Below, piece after piece: positions 32,702-41,181 of a DNA stretch of 64,000 bases. The position numbers and the translations under genes are program-made. The notes beneath the pieces are model-generated. The model did no database searches. It was not told where the DNA came from and was given only the letters and a program-made list of their open reading frames with translations. How positions within the stretch are numbered: the stretch's first letter is position 1; each line of letters starts with the position of its first letter. The stretch comes from Lachnospiraceae bacterium (GTDB lineage Bacteria; Bacillota; Clostridia; Lachnospirales; Lachnospiraceae). The stretch covers positions 1 to 64,000 of the forward strand of contig JAILKJ010000081.1 of the NCBI GenBank assembly GCA_024693845.1, read 5' to 3'.

Positions 32702-35050
32702 ATGGAGATCGTGATCTCCGTAAGGGAGCTGGTAGAATTTATACAGAGGAGCGGTGATATCGATAACACCCAGGCGGCGGGCAGTGAAGATGCCATGCTG
32801 GAGGGGGCCAGACTGCACCGCTGGATCCAGAAAAGCATGGGGGCATCGTATAAAGCGGAGGTCCCTCTTTTTACCGTGGAGGAATACGGGGATTACAGTA
32901 TTCTGATCCAGGGAAGGGCCGACGGAGTGATCCGGGAAGAGGGCCGGGTGACAGTGGATGAGATCAAGTGCACCTACCGGGATCTGAAGAGGATCGGTGA
33001 GCCTCAGGGAGTGCATCTTTCCCAGGCGCGCTGCTATGCTTATATGATCCTTAAACAGGAACAGCTGGATGAGATCAGCGTGCGGCTTACCTATTGCCAT
33101 ATCAAGTCAAAGGAGCTTCGTTTTTTCCACGAGACGCTGACGAGAGCAGAGCTTGTGAGCTGGTTTGAGGAGCTGATGACCCAGTATCGCAAGTGGGCGG
33201 ATTTTGAGGTGGAATGGAAAAAGATCCGAAAGGAGAGCCTGCAACAACTTGCCTTTCCTTATCCCTTCAGAGAGGGGCAAAAAGAGCTTTCCGGTCATGT
33301 CTACCAGACTATCTGCCATGAGAAAAAGCTGTTCATCCAGGCGCCTACCGGCGTCGGTAAGACCCTGTCCACCCTGTTTCCATCCCTTAAGGCGGTGGGA
33401 CTGGATAAGGCGGATAAGATCTTCTATCTGACAGCCAAGACCGTTACGGGAGCTGTGGCTGAGGAGACGGCAAGGCTTCTGGCAAGCCGTGGCATGAAGG
33501 CCAAAACGCTGATGATCACCGCCAAGGAAAAGATCTGTCCCCTGGAGAAATGTGAATGTAATCCCCAGGCCTGTCCCTACGCCAAGGGGCACTATGACAG
33601 GATCAACGACTGTGTTTATGCCCTCCTTACCGAAAAGGATATGTTTGACCGCAGGCAGATCCTTGAGGCGGCTAAGGAGCATATGGTCTGTCCCTTTGAG
33701 CTGTCCCTTGATATGAGCCTTTTCGCGGATATCGTGGTCTGCGATTACAATTATCTCTTTGATCCCTATGTCCGCCTGAAGCGTTTCTTTGCCCAGGGAT
33801 CTTCGGGCCAGTACCTGTTTTTGATCGATGAAGCCCATAATCTTCTGGATCGGGGAAGGAGCATGTACAGTGCCGATCTGGTCAAGGAGGATATCCTTGC
33901 CCTTAAGCGGGAAGTAAAGGGGAAGGGAACCGGCCTGGATAAGCATCTGGAACGGGCGAACAAGAGCTTTCTGGAACTGAAAAAGCAGGAGCTGGGCAGA
34001 AAGACGGCTGCGGATCTGAGCAGTCTGAACATCCAACTGTCAAGGCTGCATGCGGAGATCGGGACTTATCTTGAGGAGAGAGAGGATCAAAGAGGCCTTC
34101 CCGTCAGGGAAAAGGTGCTGGAGTACTATTTCCTTCTGGGAAGATACCTTGATACCTGGGACCGCATTGATGAAAGCTATCTGATCTATACGGAAATGAC
34201 GGAGGAAGAGGATTTTGCACTGCATCTTTACTGCGTGGATCCTGCCTCCCAGCTGGAAGATTGTATGGAACTGGGAGTATCCTCGATCCTGTTTTCGGCT
34301 ACCCTTCTTCCTATCCAGTATTATAAGGGTCTGTTGGGGGGCACAAAGGAAGATTTTGAGGTATACGCCAGAACCTCCTTTTCAGCGGACCAGTTCTGTC
34401 TTCTGATCTCCGGAGATGTGACCACGAAGTATACGGAGCGGGGACCGGAGCAGTATCACAGGATCGCCCGGGAGATTATGGATATCATCTCCGTGAAAAA
34501 AGGAAACTATATGGTATTTTTTCCTTCCTATCAGTTTTTGGCAGCTGTTTTGGAGGAATACGGTGCCTTGGAGACTGCTTCAGGCCCACAGGAGGTAATT
34601 TTCCAGAGCGCCAATATGACGGAAGAGGAAAGAGGGGCTTTCCTGGCCCGTTTTCAGGAGGAGAACCCCGCTACTTTGCTGGGCTTTTGCGTGATGGGAG
34701 GGATCTTTTCGGAGGGGATCGACCTGAAGGGAGAGCGGCTCATAGGCGCTATCGTAGTGGGGAACGGACTCCCTCAGATCTCCAGAGAAGGGGAACTTTT
34801 GAAGGAATACTTCGATGAAAGAGGAGAGAAGGGGTTTGATTTTGCCTATCGGTATCCGGGTATGAATAAGGTGCTCCAGGCCGCCGGAAGAGTCATCAGG
34901 ACGTCGGAGGATAAGGGGGTTATAGCACTCCTGGATTACCGTTTTTGTCAGAAAGAATATCAGAAGTTATTTCCACGTGAATGGTCAGATCACAGGGTGG
35001 TGAGCGCCGGACAGTGGGAAAAGACCCTGGCGGAGTTTTGGAATAAATAA
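32702..35050 (+). CDS. XPD/DinG-type iron-sulfur helicase with N-terminal PD-(D/E)xK nuclease domain
   Basis: A 782-residue protein. Residues 1-165 look like a Cas4/RecB-type nuclease: Asp74 in QGRADGV and Glu87-x-Lys89 in VDEIKCT match the PD-(D/E)xK pattern. The superfamily 2 helicase follows: Walker A APTGVGKT (214-221), DEAH box 376-379, CDYNYLFDP before it, and late motifs FSEGIDLKGERLIGAIVVGNGLP and QAAGRVIRT. Cysteines 279, 284, 286 and 291 (ICPLEKCECNPQAC) match the 4Fe-4S cluster of XPD, DinG and FANCJ. It should unwind DNA 5' to 3' and possibly cut it, serving repair. The combination is known from clostridial genomes but little studied. Confidence 0.88.
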   Translation: MEIVISVRELVEFIQRSGDIDNTQAAGSEDAMLEGARLHRWIQKSMGASYKAEVPLFTVEEYGDYSILIQGRADGVIREEGRVTVDEIKCTYRDLKRIGEPQGVHLSQARCYAYMILKQEQLDEISVRLTYCHIKSKELRFFHETLTRAELVSWFEELMTQYRKWADFEVEWKKIRKESLQQLAFPYPFREGQKELSGHVYQTICHEKKLFIQAPTGVGKTLSTLFPSLKAVGLDKADKIFYLTAKTVTGAVAEETARLLASRGMKAKTLMITAKEKICPLEKCECNPQACPYAKGHYDRINDCVYALLTEKDMFDRRQILEAAKEHMVCPFELSLDMSLFADIVVCDYNYLFDPYVRLKRFFAQGSSGQYLFLIDEAHNLLDRGRSMYSADLVKEDILALKREVKGKGTGLDKHLERANKSFLELKKQELGRKTAADLSSLNIQLSRLHAEIGTYLEEREDQRGLPVREKVLEYYFLLGRYLDTWDRIDESYLIYTEMTEEEDFALHLYCVDPASQLEDCMELGVSSILFSATLLPIQYYKGLLGGTKEDFEVYARTSFSADQFCLLISGDVTTKYTERGPEQYHRIAREIMDIISVKKGNYMVFFPSYQFLAAVLEEYGALETASGPQEVIFQSANMTEEERGAFLARFQEENPATLLGFCVMGGIFSEGIDLKGERLIGAIVVGNGLPQISREGELLKEYFDERGEKGFDFAYRYPGMNKVLQAAGRVIRTSEDKGVIALLDYRFCQKEYQKLFPREWSDHRVVSAGQWEKTLAEFWNK

Positions 35051-35069
35051 CAGCTTGAGTTGAAAGAGT

Positions 35070-35094
35070 AGGGCAGCCGATGGCTGCCCTTTTT
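35070..35094 (+). terminator. Intrinsic terminator of the helicase gene
   Basis: AGGGCAGCC at 35070-35078 pairs with GGCTGCCCT at 35082-35090, loop GAT, followed by TTTT. Confidence 0.9.
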
Positions 35095-35589
35095 GTGCAA
35101 ATGGGTTACATAATGCCATAAAATGACGCGAAGTATTAAAACAAGACTAAATCCGGTATTTGAGCTCGGAAGAGAAACGTAAATTTTATCAGTGGGACTA
35201 TTTTTGCATGGTATGCCGTCAGATTACGAAACGTTATCGGATCAGTCAATATCTGGCTTCGATATTAATTTGTAAATCTGATGGAAGGGCTGTGGATAAG
35301 GTTACGAAACTCACATCTCTGATAACGTGACGGAAATCTTGCATGGATTTTCGAGGAAAAATGGAGATGATTTAGATATTATGTGAACCAAAAGAACCGG
35401 AGGTCGCTGTTTGGAGGGCGGAAGGGAAAAGGGAGGCTTCGAAACGGGTGATATTGCAAAAGAACACAAAATATAATTAAATATCAGCCGATGCGAAACA
35501 AAGCCATGCTATGAGAGGGATGAGGGCGGCAGGGAGGCAAAAATGTTTTGGTAACATGTGGTATAGAAAGTAGCGTGACAGCATTCGAT
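35095..35589. other. Gene-free AT-rich region with several stem-loops; no known RNA recognised
   Basis: About 495 bases without a credible gene on either strand. Visible pairings: TCAGATTAC near 35219-35227 with GTAAATCTGA near 35272-35281 enclosing AATATC/GATATT; CGGAAATC 35331-35338 with GATTTTCG 35346-35353; ACGTTATC 35231-35238 with GATAACGT 35321-35328; and a 10-bp arm pair 35446-35455 with 35480-35489 (one mismatch). TTACGAAAC and TTGCATGG each occur twice. It may encode a structured RNA, but it does not match 6S RNA, tmRNA, RNase P or a riboswitch I can recognise. Confidence 0.5.
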
Positions 35590-35617
35590 TTGACTTTTCG
35601 CCTCTTTATGATATATT
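35590..35617 (+). promoter_or_regulatory. Promoter of the amylase/ABC exporter operon
   Basis: TTGACT at 35590-35595 and TATATT at 35612-35617, spacer 16 bases, about 43 bases before the amylase start. Confidence 0.65.
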
Positions 35618-35659
35618 GTTAGTTGGCTTATAATAAATAAGAAGAAAAGAGGTTAGTCT

Positions 35660-36973
35660 ATGTGGGCTTATGAAAGCGTGTTTTATCAGATCTACCCCCT
35701 GGGTTTTTGCGGTGCTCCCTTTGAAAACGACGGAGTGCTGACAAGCAGGATCTTAAAGGTTAAGGAGTGGATCCCTCATATCAAAAAACTGGGATGCAAT
35801 GCCATCTATTTTTCCCCGCTCTTTGATTCCGATACGCATGGATACAATACAAGAGACTATACGAAGTTGGATCCCCGCCTTGGAACCAACGAAGATTTTG
35901 CCGATGTCTGCAAGGCGCTGCATAAGGAAGGGATCAAGGTAGTGCTTGATGGTGTGTTCAATCACGTGGGACGCGGCTTTTGGGCATTTCAGGATGTTTT
36001 GAAGAATCGCGAAGGTTCTGCATACAAGGATTGGTTTGCCGGGATCGATTTCGGCGGCAACAGTGCCTATAATGACGGCCTCTGGTATGAGGGCTGGGAA
36101 GGCAACTATGATCTTGTGAAGCTCAATCAGTGGAATCCTCAGGTAAGAGAGCATATCTTTCAGGCGGTAAAGGGATGGATCGAGGAATTTGATATCGACG
36201 GGCTGCGCCTTGATGTGGCATATTGCCTGGATCCTGATTTTATCGGAGCCCTTCGCAGATTCTGCGATGAGCAGAAGGAGGACTTTTATCTCCTGGGTGA
36301 AATGCTTCACGGAGATTATAACCGGTTGATGGGTGACGGTCTTCTGCATTCTGCTACAAATTATGAATGCTACAAAGGATTGTTCTCCAGCTTTAACAGC
36401 ATGAACATGTTTGAGATCATCCACTCCCTGCACAGACAGTTTTCCTCCGAGCCCTGGAGTCTTTACAAGGGCAAACACCTTCTGTCCTTCGTGGATAACC
36501 ACGATGTCACCAGGGTGGCCAGCATTCTGGGTAATGAGAAGCATCTGCCCCTGATCTACGGTATGATGTTCGGCATGCCCGGTATCCCCTGCGTGTATTA
36601 CGGATCCGAATGGGGCGAGAAGGCGGATAAGAGCCAGGGAGACCCTGCTCTCCGCCCAAGCTTTGATGAGCCGCAGTGGAATGCGCTTACAGATCTCATT
36701 GCAGCTCTTGCCGAGGCGAAGAAAAACAGTAAGGCGTTAAACTACGGCGGATTCCGTTATATCGTTCTTACAAACAGACAGTGCATCTTTGCCAGAGAAA
36801 CGGATGGCGAGAGAGTGCTTGTTGCCATCAATGCAGATGAGAATTCCTACACCGCACATTTCGATGCGGGATGCGGACAGGCCACGGATCTGTTGACCGG
36901 GCAGGTTCACGATTTCGGAGGGGGAAGTGAACTGCCTCCCTATTCTGTTAGCTTTTGGAAGATGGAGAGATAA
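35660..36973 (+). CDS. GH13 alpha-amylase-family glycoside hydrolase, intracellular
   Basis: A 437-residue alpha-glucan-active enzyme. The barrel begins at once (YESVFYQIYPLGF) with no signal peptide and no N-terminal extension. The four GH13 regions are present: DGVFNHVG, DGLRLDVA with nucleophile Asp185, LLGEML with acid/base Glu214, and FVDNHDVTR with Asp282; PGIPCVYYGSEWG is also typical. Domain B (FGGNSAYNDGLWYEGWEGNYDLVKLN) is like that of cyclomaltodextrinase/neopullulanase enzymes, so it probably cuts imported maltodextrins. GAAAAGAGG precedes the start. Its stop TAA overlaps the ATG of the ABC ATPase (TAATG), an unexpected coupling between a sugar enzyme and an exporter. Confidence 0.92.
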   Translation: MWAYESVFYQIYPLGFCGAPFENDGVLTSRILKVKEWIPHIKKLGCNAIYFSPLFDSDTHGYNTRDYTKLDPRLGTNEDFADVCKALHKEGIKVVLDGVFNHVGRGFWAFQDVLKNREGSAYKDWFAGIDFGGNSAYNDGLWYEGWEGNYDLVKLNQWNPQVREHIFQAVKGWIEEFDIDGLRLDVAYCLDPDFIGALRRFCDEQKEDFYLLGEMLHGDYNRLMGDGLLHSATNYECYKGLFSSFNSMNMFEIIHSLHRQFSSEPWSLYKGKHLLSFVDNHDVTRVASILGNEKHLPLIYGMMFGMPGIPCVYYGSEWGEKADKSQGDPALRPSFDEPQWNALTDLIAALAEAKKNSKALNYGGFRYIVLTNRQCIFARETDGERVLVAINADENSYTAHFDAGCGQATDLLTGQVHDFGGGSELPPYSVSFWKMER

Positions 36974-37668
36974 TGGGTAAGGTAATCACGGTAAATGATC
37001 TTTATAAGCTTTACCGGGTAGGCGACAGCCGTGTCAGGGCTCTCGACGGAGTGAGCTTTACTGTGGAAAGGGGCGAGTTCTGTTCCATCGTCGGCACCTC
37101 GGGTTCGGGAAAGTCCACTCTTCTGAATATGCTGGCGGGGCTGGAAAAGCCCACAAAGGGCGAGATCATCATAGCCGGTGAGCATATGGAGAATAAGAAT
37201 GAGAACCAGCTGGTGGCCTTTCGCCGCAGGCATATCGGGTTCATTTTTCAGTCCTTTAATCTGCTTCCTACGCTGAGCGCCCTAGAGAATGTAGCTCTTC
37301 CGCTGACATTTCAGGGGATCAGCAAAAAGAAACGCCTGGAAGCTGCGGCGGAGGTTCTGGATCTGGTGGGACTCTCCAGTCATAAGAACCACAAACCGAC
37401 ACAGATGTCAGGCGGACAGCAGCAGCGTGTAGGTATTGCCAGAGCGCTGGTTGTACAGCCGGAGATCATTTTTGCCGACGAGCCAACCGGTAACCTGGAT
37501 TCCCATACCAGCAGCGAGGTTATGGAGCTGATGCGGGAAGTTATCGAAAAGAAGAATCAGACCCTTGTCATGGTAACCCATGACGATCATCTGGCGGGGT
37601 TTGCCAACCGGATCTTCCGGATCATGGACGGCAAGATCACCAGTATCGAAGAGGGAAGAACAAGATAA
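36973..37668 (+). CDS. ABC transporter ATPase, MacB/LolD type
   Basis: A 231-residue ATP-binding subunit. Walker A is GTSGSGKST near residue 42; Q-loop FIFQSFNLLPTLSALENV; signature MSGGQQQRVGIARAL near 140; Walker B IIFADEPTGNLD near 161; H-loop VMVTHD near 195. This pattern is that of the ATPases that serve FtsX-like mechanotransmission transporters (MacB, LolD, FtsE, bacitracin exporters). The ATG at 36973 shares a base with the amylase stop. With the surface protein at 37718 and permease at 39678 it forms one exporter operon. Confidence 0.94.
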   Translation: MGKVITVNDLYKLYRVGDSRVRALDGVSFTVERGEFCSIVGTSGSGKSTLLNMLAGLEKPTKGEIIIAGEHMENKNENQLVAFRRRHIGFIFQSFNLLPTLSALENVALPLTFQGISKKKRLEAAAEVLDLVGLSSHKNHKPTQMSGGQQQRVGIARALVVQPEIIFADEPTGNLDSHTSSEVMELMREVIEKKNQTLVMVTHDDHLAGFANRIFRIMDGKITSIEEGRTR

Positions 37669-37717
37669 AGATAGGTCAATAGGTCAAAAGACAAGTTAAG
37701 CTGAAAGGATAAATACA

Positions 37718-39691
37718 ATGAATCGAGTAACATCCAAACTTGGCGCAGGTAGAAAAGAGGCGCTTCGAAAGACAGGAAAGGCGGGAACTGCGGGCATGTT
37801 GTTTGTCCTGACTCTTCTTCTGGCGGCAGCATTTCCCTCTGCTACGGCATATGCGTCGGCGGGAGCGGGGAGTCTGATCAGCGGTTCGGGATCGGGATCC
37901 TCATCGTCCTCCTCATCCTCATCTTCGTCGTCTTCTTCTTCGTCTTCGAGCAGCAGCTCTTCGACTAAATCGGATGATGATGATGATTCCGATACGGCAA
38001 CAACCTCCTCCCAGACTACCACCAGCACCCTGGAGGAAGCCAAGGATGAGGCAAAAAAAGAGATTCAGGGCTATGGCGCGGTTAAGAAGCTCAAGGCCGA
38101 TGACGAAACGGATAAAAAGATCGACAAGATCGTCAAGAAATATAAAAAGACCATCGGAACTGCCAAGAAGGATAAGAATGTTGAAGGCCTCGGCACCATC
38201 AATACCGTTAAGGAGTGCGTGACGGAGGCCAAGGAAGCCATCGATGATCTTTTCCCCGATGCCGACAGTGATGATGGGAACAGCTCAGACAGCGATTCCA
38301 CCCAGCCCACCTCCACCAGTGAGTTCATCATGGTAGGCGGAGAATGGGTGACACCGGTTGTCAGCTACGGGCAGACAGTCAACATCGTCCTTCCCGTCGT
38401 TAACATGAGTACTACAAATCTGACAAACGTGACGGTAAGCCCGGTCATTTCCAATTCGGTTCAGGAGTGGCCCTTTGAGCTTCAGACCAGCAACTATACC
38501 CAGACGATCCCGGATCTGCCGGGTGTGGGCAACGGTCAGAATGATATGGACCGCCGCAGGGAGCTGACCTGGACCTTCCAGACCAGATCCGATGCTTTGG
38601 ACGGCTATTATAAGCTTCAGTTCAACGTGCTGTATGCAGCCGGAAGCGAGGTAGAGACCGTAACGTTGACCACCTATTGCAAGGTCATCGGTGCTCCGGG
38701 TGTGGGCAGCATCGAGACGGACGGCGGCGGACTTTCAAATCCCAGAGTCATTGTGACGGGCTTTGATACCGTTCCGGAAAAGGTTCATGCAGGTGATACC
38801 TTTACACTTACCCTGCATTTGAAGAACACCTCCAGAAGAACGGCAGTATCGAACATGCTGGTCAATTTGACGGCACCCAACGAAGGGACGGATGCGGACA
38901 ACAGCTATGCAGCATTTTTGCCCACTTCGGGATCAAATTCCAACTACATTTCTTCCATAGGAAAAGGCCAGACAGCGGACCTGGTGGTGGAGATGACAGC
39001 CAAGTCGGATCTGTCCCAGAAGCCTTATCAGCTGGATGTGAGTATGGATTATGAGGATGAGGACTATGCATCCTTCACCGCATCTGCGGATGTTTCCATC
39101 CCGGTTTATCAGGATGCGAGATTTGAGCTGAGCAAGCCGGAGATCATGCCGGCCGAGATCCAGGTCGGCAGTGAGGCGGACGTCATGTTCAGTATCTACA
39201 ACCTGGGAAAAGTGACGCTCTACAATGTGAAGGTTTCTTTTGAGGGAGACAGCCTGACAGGCGGTGACACGTATGTCGGAAAAGTGGAAGCCGGCGGAAC
39301 TGGAAACGTGGATGTCATGGTGGGCGGAAAGCAGGCCACGACGGATGGCGAGAAGGATTATATCGTAGTGACCTATGAGGATGATGCGGGAAATACCCAG
39401 GAATACAAGGAAGAGATTGAAATGAAGGTGGTGGACGGAGGCGGCTCCGGTCAGGACGGTTTTGAGTTCATGAATGATGTGGACTACAGCGAAGAGGACA
39501 TGGAGGAAATTGATACCGGCTCCGGCGCAAAGAAGATCGCCATCATCCTGGCATCCATCTTCGGCGCGATCATTATCATTGTGGTCATTGTGCTTCTTGT
39601 TAAGAAGGGCCGCAGCAAAAAGATGGAACGTGAAGATCTGAGCCTGCTGGATGAGCTGAACGGAAAGGACGAAGAGGATGAAATTCCGTGA
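37718..39691 (+). CDS. Surface-exposed anchored protein with poly-Ser tract and CARDB-like beta domains
   Basis: A 657-residue exported protein. A basic start and hydrophobic segment (GMLFVLTLLLAAAFPSATAYA, about residues 27-47) act as signal peptide. A Gly/Ser segment ends in 22 consecutive serines, then an Asp run. A Lys/Glu helical stretch follows (about 110-175), then several beta-sandwich CARDB/NEW3-like repeats (VTPVVSYGQTVNIVLPVVNMSTTNLTNV; VPEKVHAGDTFTLTLHLKN; EIQVGSEADVMFSIYNLGKVTLYNV). A C-terminal membrane helix (IAIILASIFGAIIIIVVIVLLV, about 607-628) and basic tail anchor it. The placement between ATPase and permease suggests it is the extracellular adaptor of the exporter. The serines use five different codons, so the tract is kept by selection on the protein. 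Confidence 0.8.
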   Translation: MNRVTSKLGAGRKEALRKTGKAGTAGMLFVLTLLLAAAFPSATAYASAGAGSLISGSGSGSSSSSSSSSSSSSSSSSSSSSSTKSDDDDDSDTATTSSQTTTSTLEEAKDEAKKEIQGYGAVKKLKADDETDKKIDKIVKKYKKTIGTAKKDKNVEGLGTINTVKECVTEAKEAIDDLFPDADSDDGNSSDSDSTQPTSTSEFIMVGGEWVTPVVSYGQTVNIVLPVVNMSTTNLTNVTVSPVISNSVQEWPFELQTSNYTQTIPDLPGVGNGQNDMDRRRELTWTFQTRSDALDGYYKLQFNVLYAAGSEVETVTLTTYCKVIGAPGVGSIETDGGGLSNPRVIVTGFDTVPEKVHAGDTFTLTLHLKNTSRRTAVSNMLVNLTAPNEGTDADNSYAAFLPTSGSNSNYISSIGKGQTADLVVEMTAKSDLSQKPYQLDVSMDYEDEDYASFTASADVSIPVYQDARFELSKPEIMPAEIQVGSEADVMFSIYNLGKVTLYNVKVSFEGDSLTGGDTYVGKVEAGGTGNVDVMVGGKQATTDGEKDYIVVTYEDDAGNTQEYKEEIEMKVVDGGGSGQDGFEFMNDVDYSEEDMEEIDTGSGAKKIAIILASIFGAIIIIVVIVLLVKKGRSKKMEREDLSLLDELNGKDEEDEIP

Positions 39692-41069
39692 TATGCTCCG
39701 TATGAGCGTTGCCAGCCTCTGGAAGCGCAAGGTCAGGACCATTCTGACGATCCTGGGCGTGATCATCGGAACGGCCAGTATCGTGGTGATGATCTCTCTC
39801 GGACTGGGACTTAAGCGGTCATCCATGGAGGAGATCGAACAGTACGGTGGTCTGACCACCATCTCCGTCATGGAAAAGGATTCCTACGAGATGGACGAGG
39901 GTGGCGGCAACGGCAGCGGAAAGAATAAGACGGTACAGCATCTGGATGACAGTGTTGTCAGCATGCTTTCCCAGTTGGAGCATGTGGAATATGTGTGTCC
40001 GGTGATGGACGGTGAGATGTTGGCGCTGTATGGTGGATATACATGTTATGTAAACCTTCGGGGCGTTCCATCGGAGATGATGGAGCAGCTTGGTCTGAAG
40101 CTTAAGGAGGGCACTTTTCCGGAACCGGGTTCCACGGAGCTGAGCTTTATCTACGGTAATTCCGTTATTGCGGATTTCAACAATGATAAGACCATGAGCG
40201 GTTACTGGTATAACGGAGAGCTTCCCGACATCGATCTGATGACCGACCCCGTGATGTATGTATTTGATACGGAGAAATATTACAATTTCATCTGGGGCGT
40301 AGCAGAGGAAGATGGGCAGGCGGTTGCGATGCCTAAAAAGTACATGCTTAAGACCAGCGGCATTCTCGAGGGCGAGATTGACGATTATGACAGTAATTCC
40401 AATCTGGTTTACTGCGACCTTGATAACCTTAAGAAGATCCTGAAAAAGGAGTTCCGTAATAAGCCGATCCCGGGTCAGCCTACGACGGCTTCCGGAAAGC
40501 CCATGAAGGAGATGTATTACACCTCGATCCTTGTGGGTGTGGATGATATGGATGAGGTGAAAAATGTCCAGACCCAGATCAGTCAACTGGGTTTTGCCGG
40601 TGAGAGCAACGCGGAATGGGTGGAATCCATGCAGGGACAGTACCGCTATATCCAGCTGGCACTGGGCGGCATCGGTGCCGTCTCGCTGCTGGTGGCAGCC
40701 ATCGGTATTGCCAATACCATGATGATGTCCATCTATGAAAGGACCAAGGAGATCGGTATCATGAAGGTTCTGGGCTGCGATATGCGGAACATTCAGGCTA
40801 TGTTCCTGATGGAAGCCGGCTATATCGGGCTGATCGGCGGAGTGATCGGAACCGGGCTTTCCTGTGCTCTTTCCATGGTGATCAATGCGGTCATGAAGAA
40901 TATGGATATGGTGGCTGATCTTAGGGCAACCTCCGGGATCTCCTATGTTCCCGTATGGCTGATGCTGATGGCTATCGGATTCGCTGTGGTGGTGGGCATG
41001 GCAGCCGGATTTTTCCCGTCTCTGAGGGCTATGAGACTCAGTCCTTTGGCGGCGATCCGCAACGAATGA
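39678..41069 (+). CDS. ABC transporter permease, MacB/FtsX type
   Basis: A 463-residue permease. The first membrane helix follows LWKRKVRTILTILGVIIGTASIVVMISLGLG near residues 15-40, the usual MacB start. A large extracellular MacB-PCD-like domain spans about residues 50-320. Three more membrane helices make the FtsX region (IGAVSLLVAAIGIANTMMMSIYERTKEIGIMKVLGC near 335-370, ending LSPLAAIRNE). In Gram-positives such permeases work as mechanotransmitters or exporters of peptides and lipids. It overlaps the surface protein gene by 14 bases, so they are made together. Confidence 0.93.
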   Translation: MKFRDMLRMSVASLWKRKVRTILTILGVIIGTASIVVMISLGLGLKRSSMEEIEQYGGLTTISVMEKDSYEMDEGGGNGSGKNKTVQHLDDSVVSMLSQLEHVEYVCPVMDGEMLALYGGYTCYVNLRGVPSEMMEQLGLKLKEGTFPEPGSTELSFIYGNSVIADFNNDKTMSGYWYNGELPDIDLMTDPVMYVFDTEKYYNFIWGVAEEDGQAVAMPKKYMLKTSGILEGEIDDYDSNSNLVYCDLDNLKKILKKEFRNKPIPGQPTTASGKPMKEMYYTSILVGVDDMDEVKNVQTQISQLGFAGESNAEWVESMQGQYRYIQLALGGIGAVSLLVAAIGIANTMMMSIYERTKEIGIMKVLGCDMRNIQAMFLMEAGYIGLIGGVIGTGLSCALSMVINAVMKNMDMVADLRATSGISYVPVWLMLMAIGFAVVVGMAAGFFPSLRAMRLSPLAAIRNE

Positions 41070-41102
41070 TCTTGTGAAAAAAATTTTCCCGTGTGGTAGA
41101 TT

Positions 41103-41125
41103 TTGACGGGATGTTGTGCTATACT
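41103..41125 (+). promoter_or_regulatory. Promoter element shared with 10999-11021
   Basis: TTGACGGGATGTTGTGC followed by TATACT, 20 of 23 bases equal to the element before the acetyltransferase gene. TGCTATACT is an extended -10, about 57 bases before the start at 41182. It separates the coiled-coil gene from the exporter operon as its own transcript. Confidence 0.6.
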
Positions 41126-41181
41126 TTACTTGTGTTGTGTGGGGACACAGATAAAATCTTAAGAAACAGGGGCAAGAGACT

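Noticed and set aside
35660-36973. The amylase as an extracellular starch-degrading enzyme
   Set aside because: There is no signal peptide: the catalytic barrel starts at the first residues, so it must act inside the cell.
37912-37977. A simple-sequence DNA repeat or slippage hotspot
   Set aside because: The serine codons are mixed, so no DNA unit is repeated; the regularity exists only in the protein.
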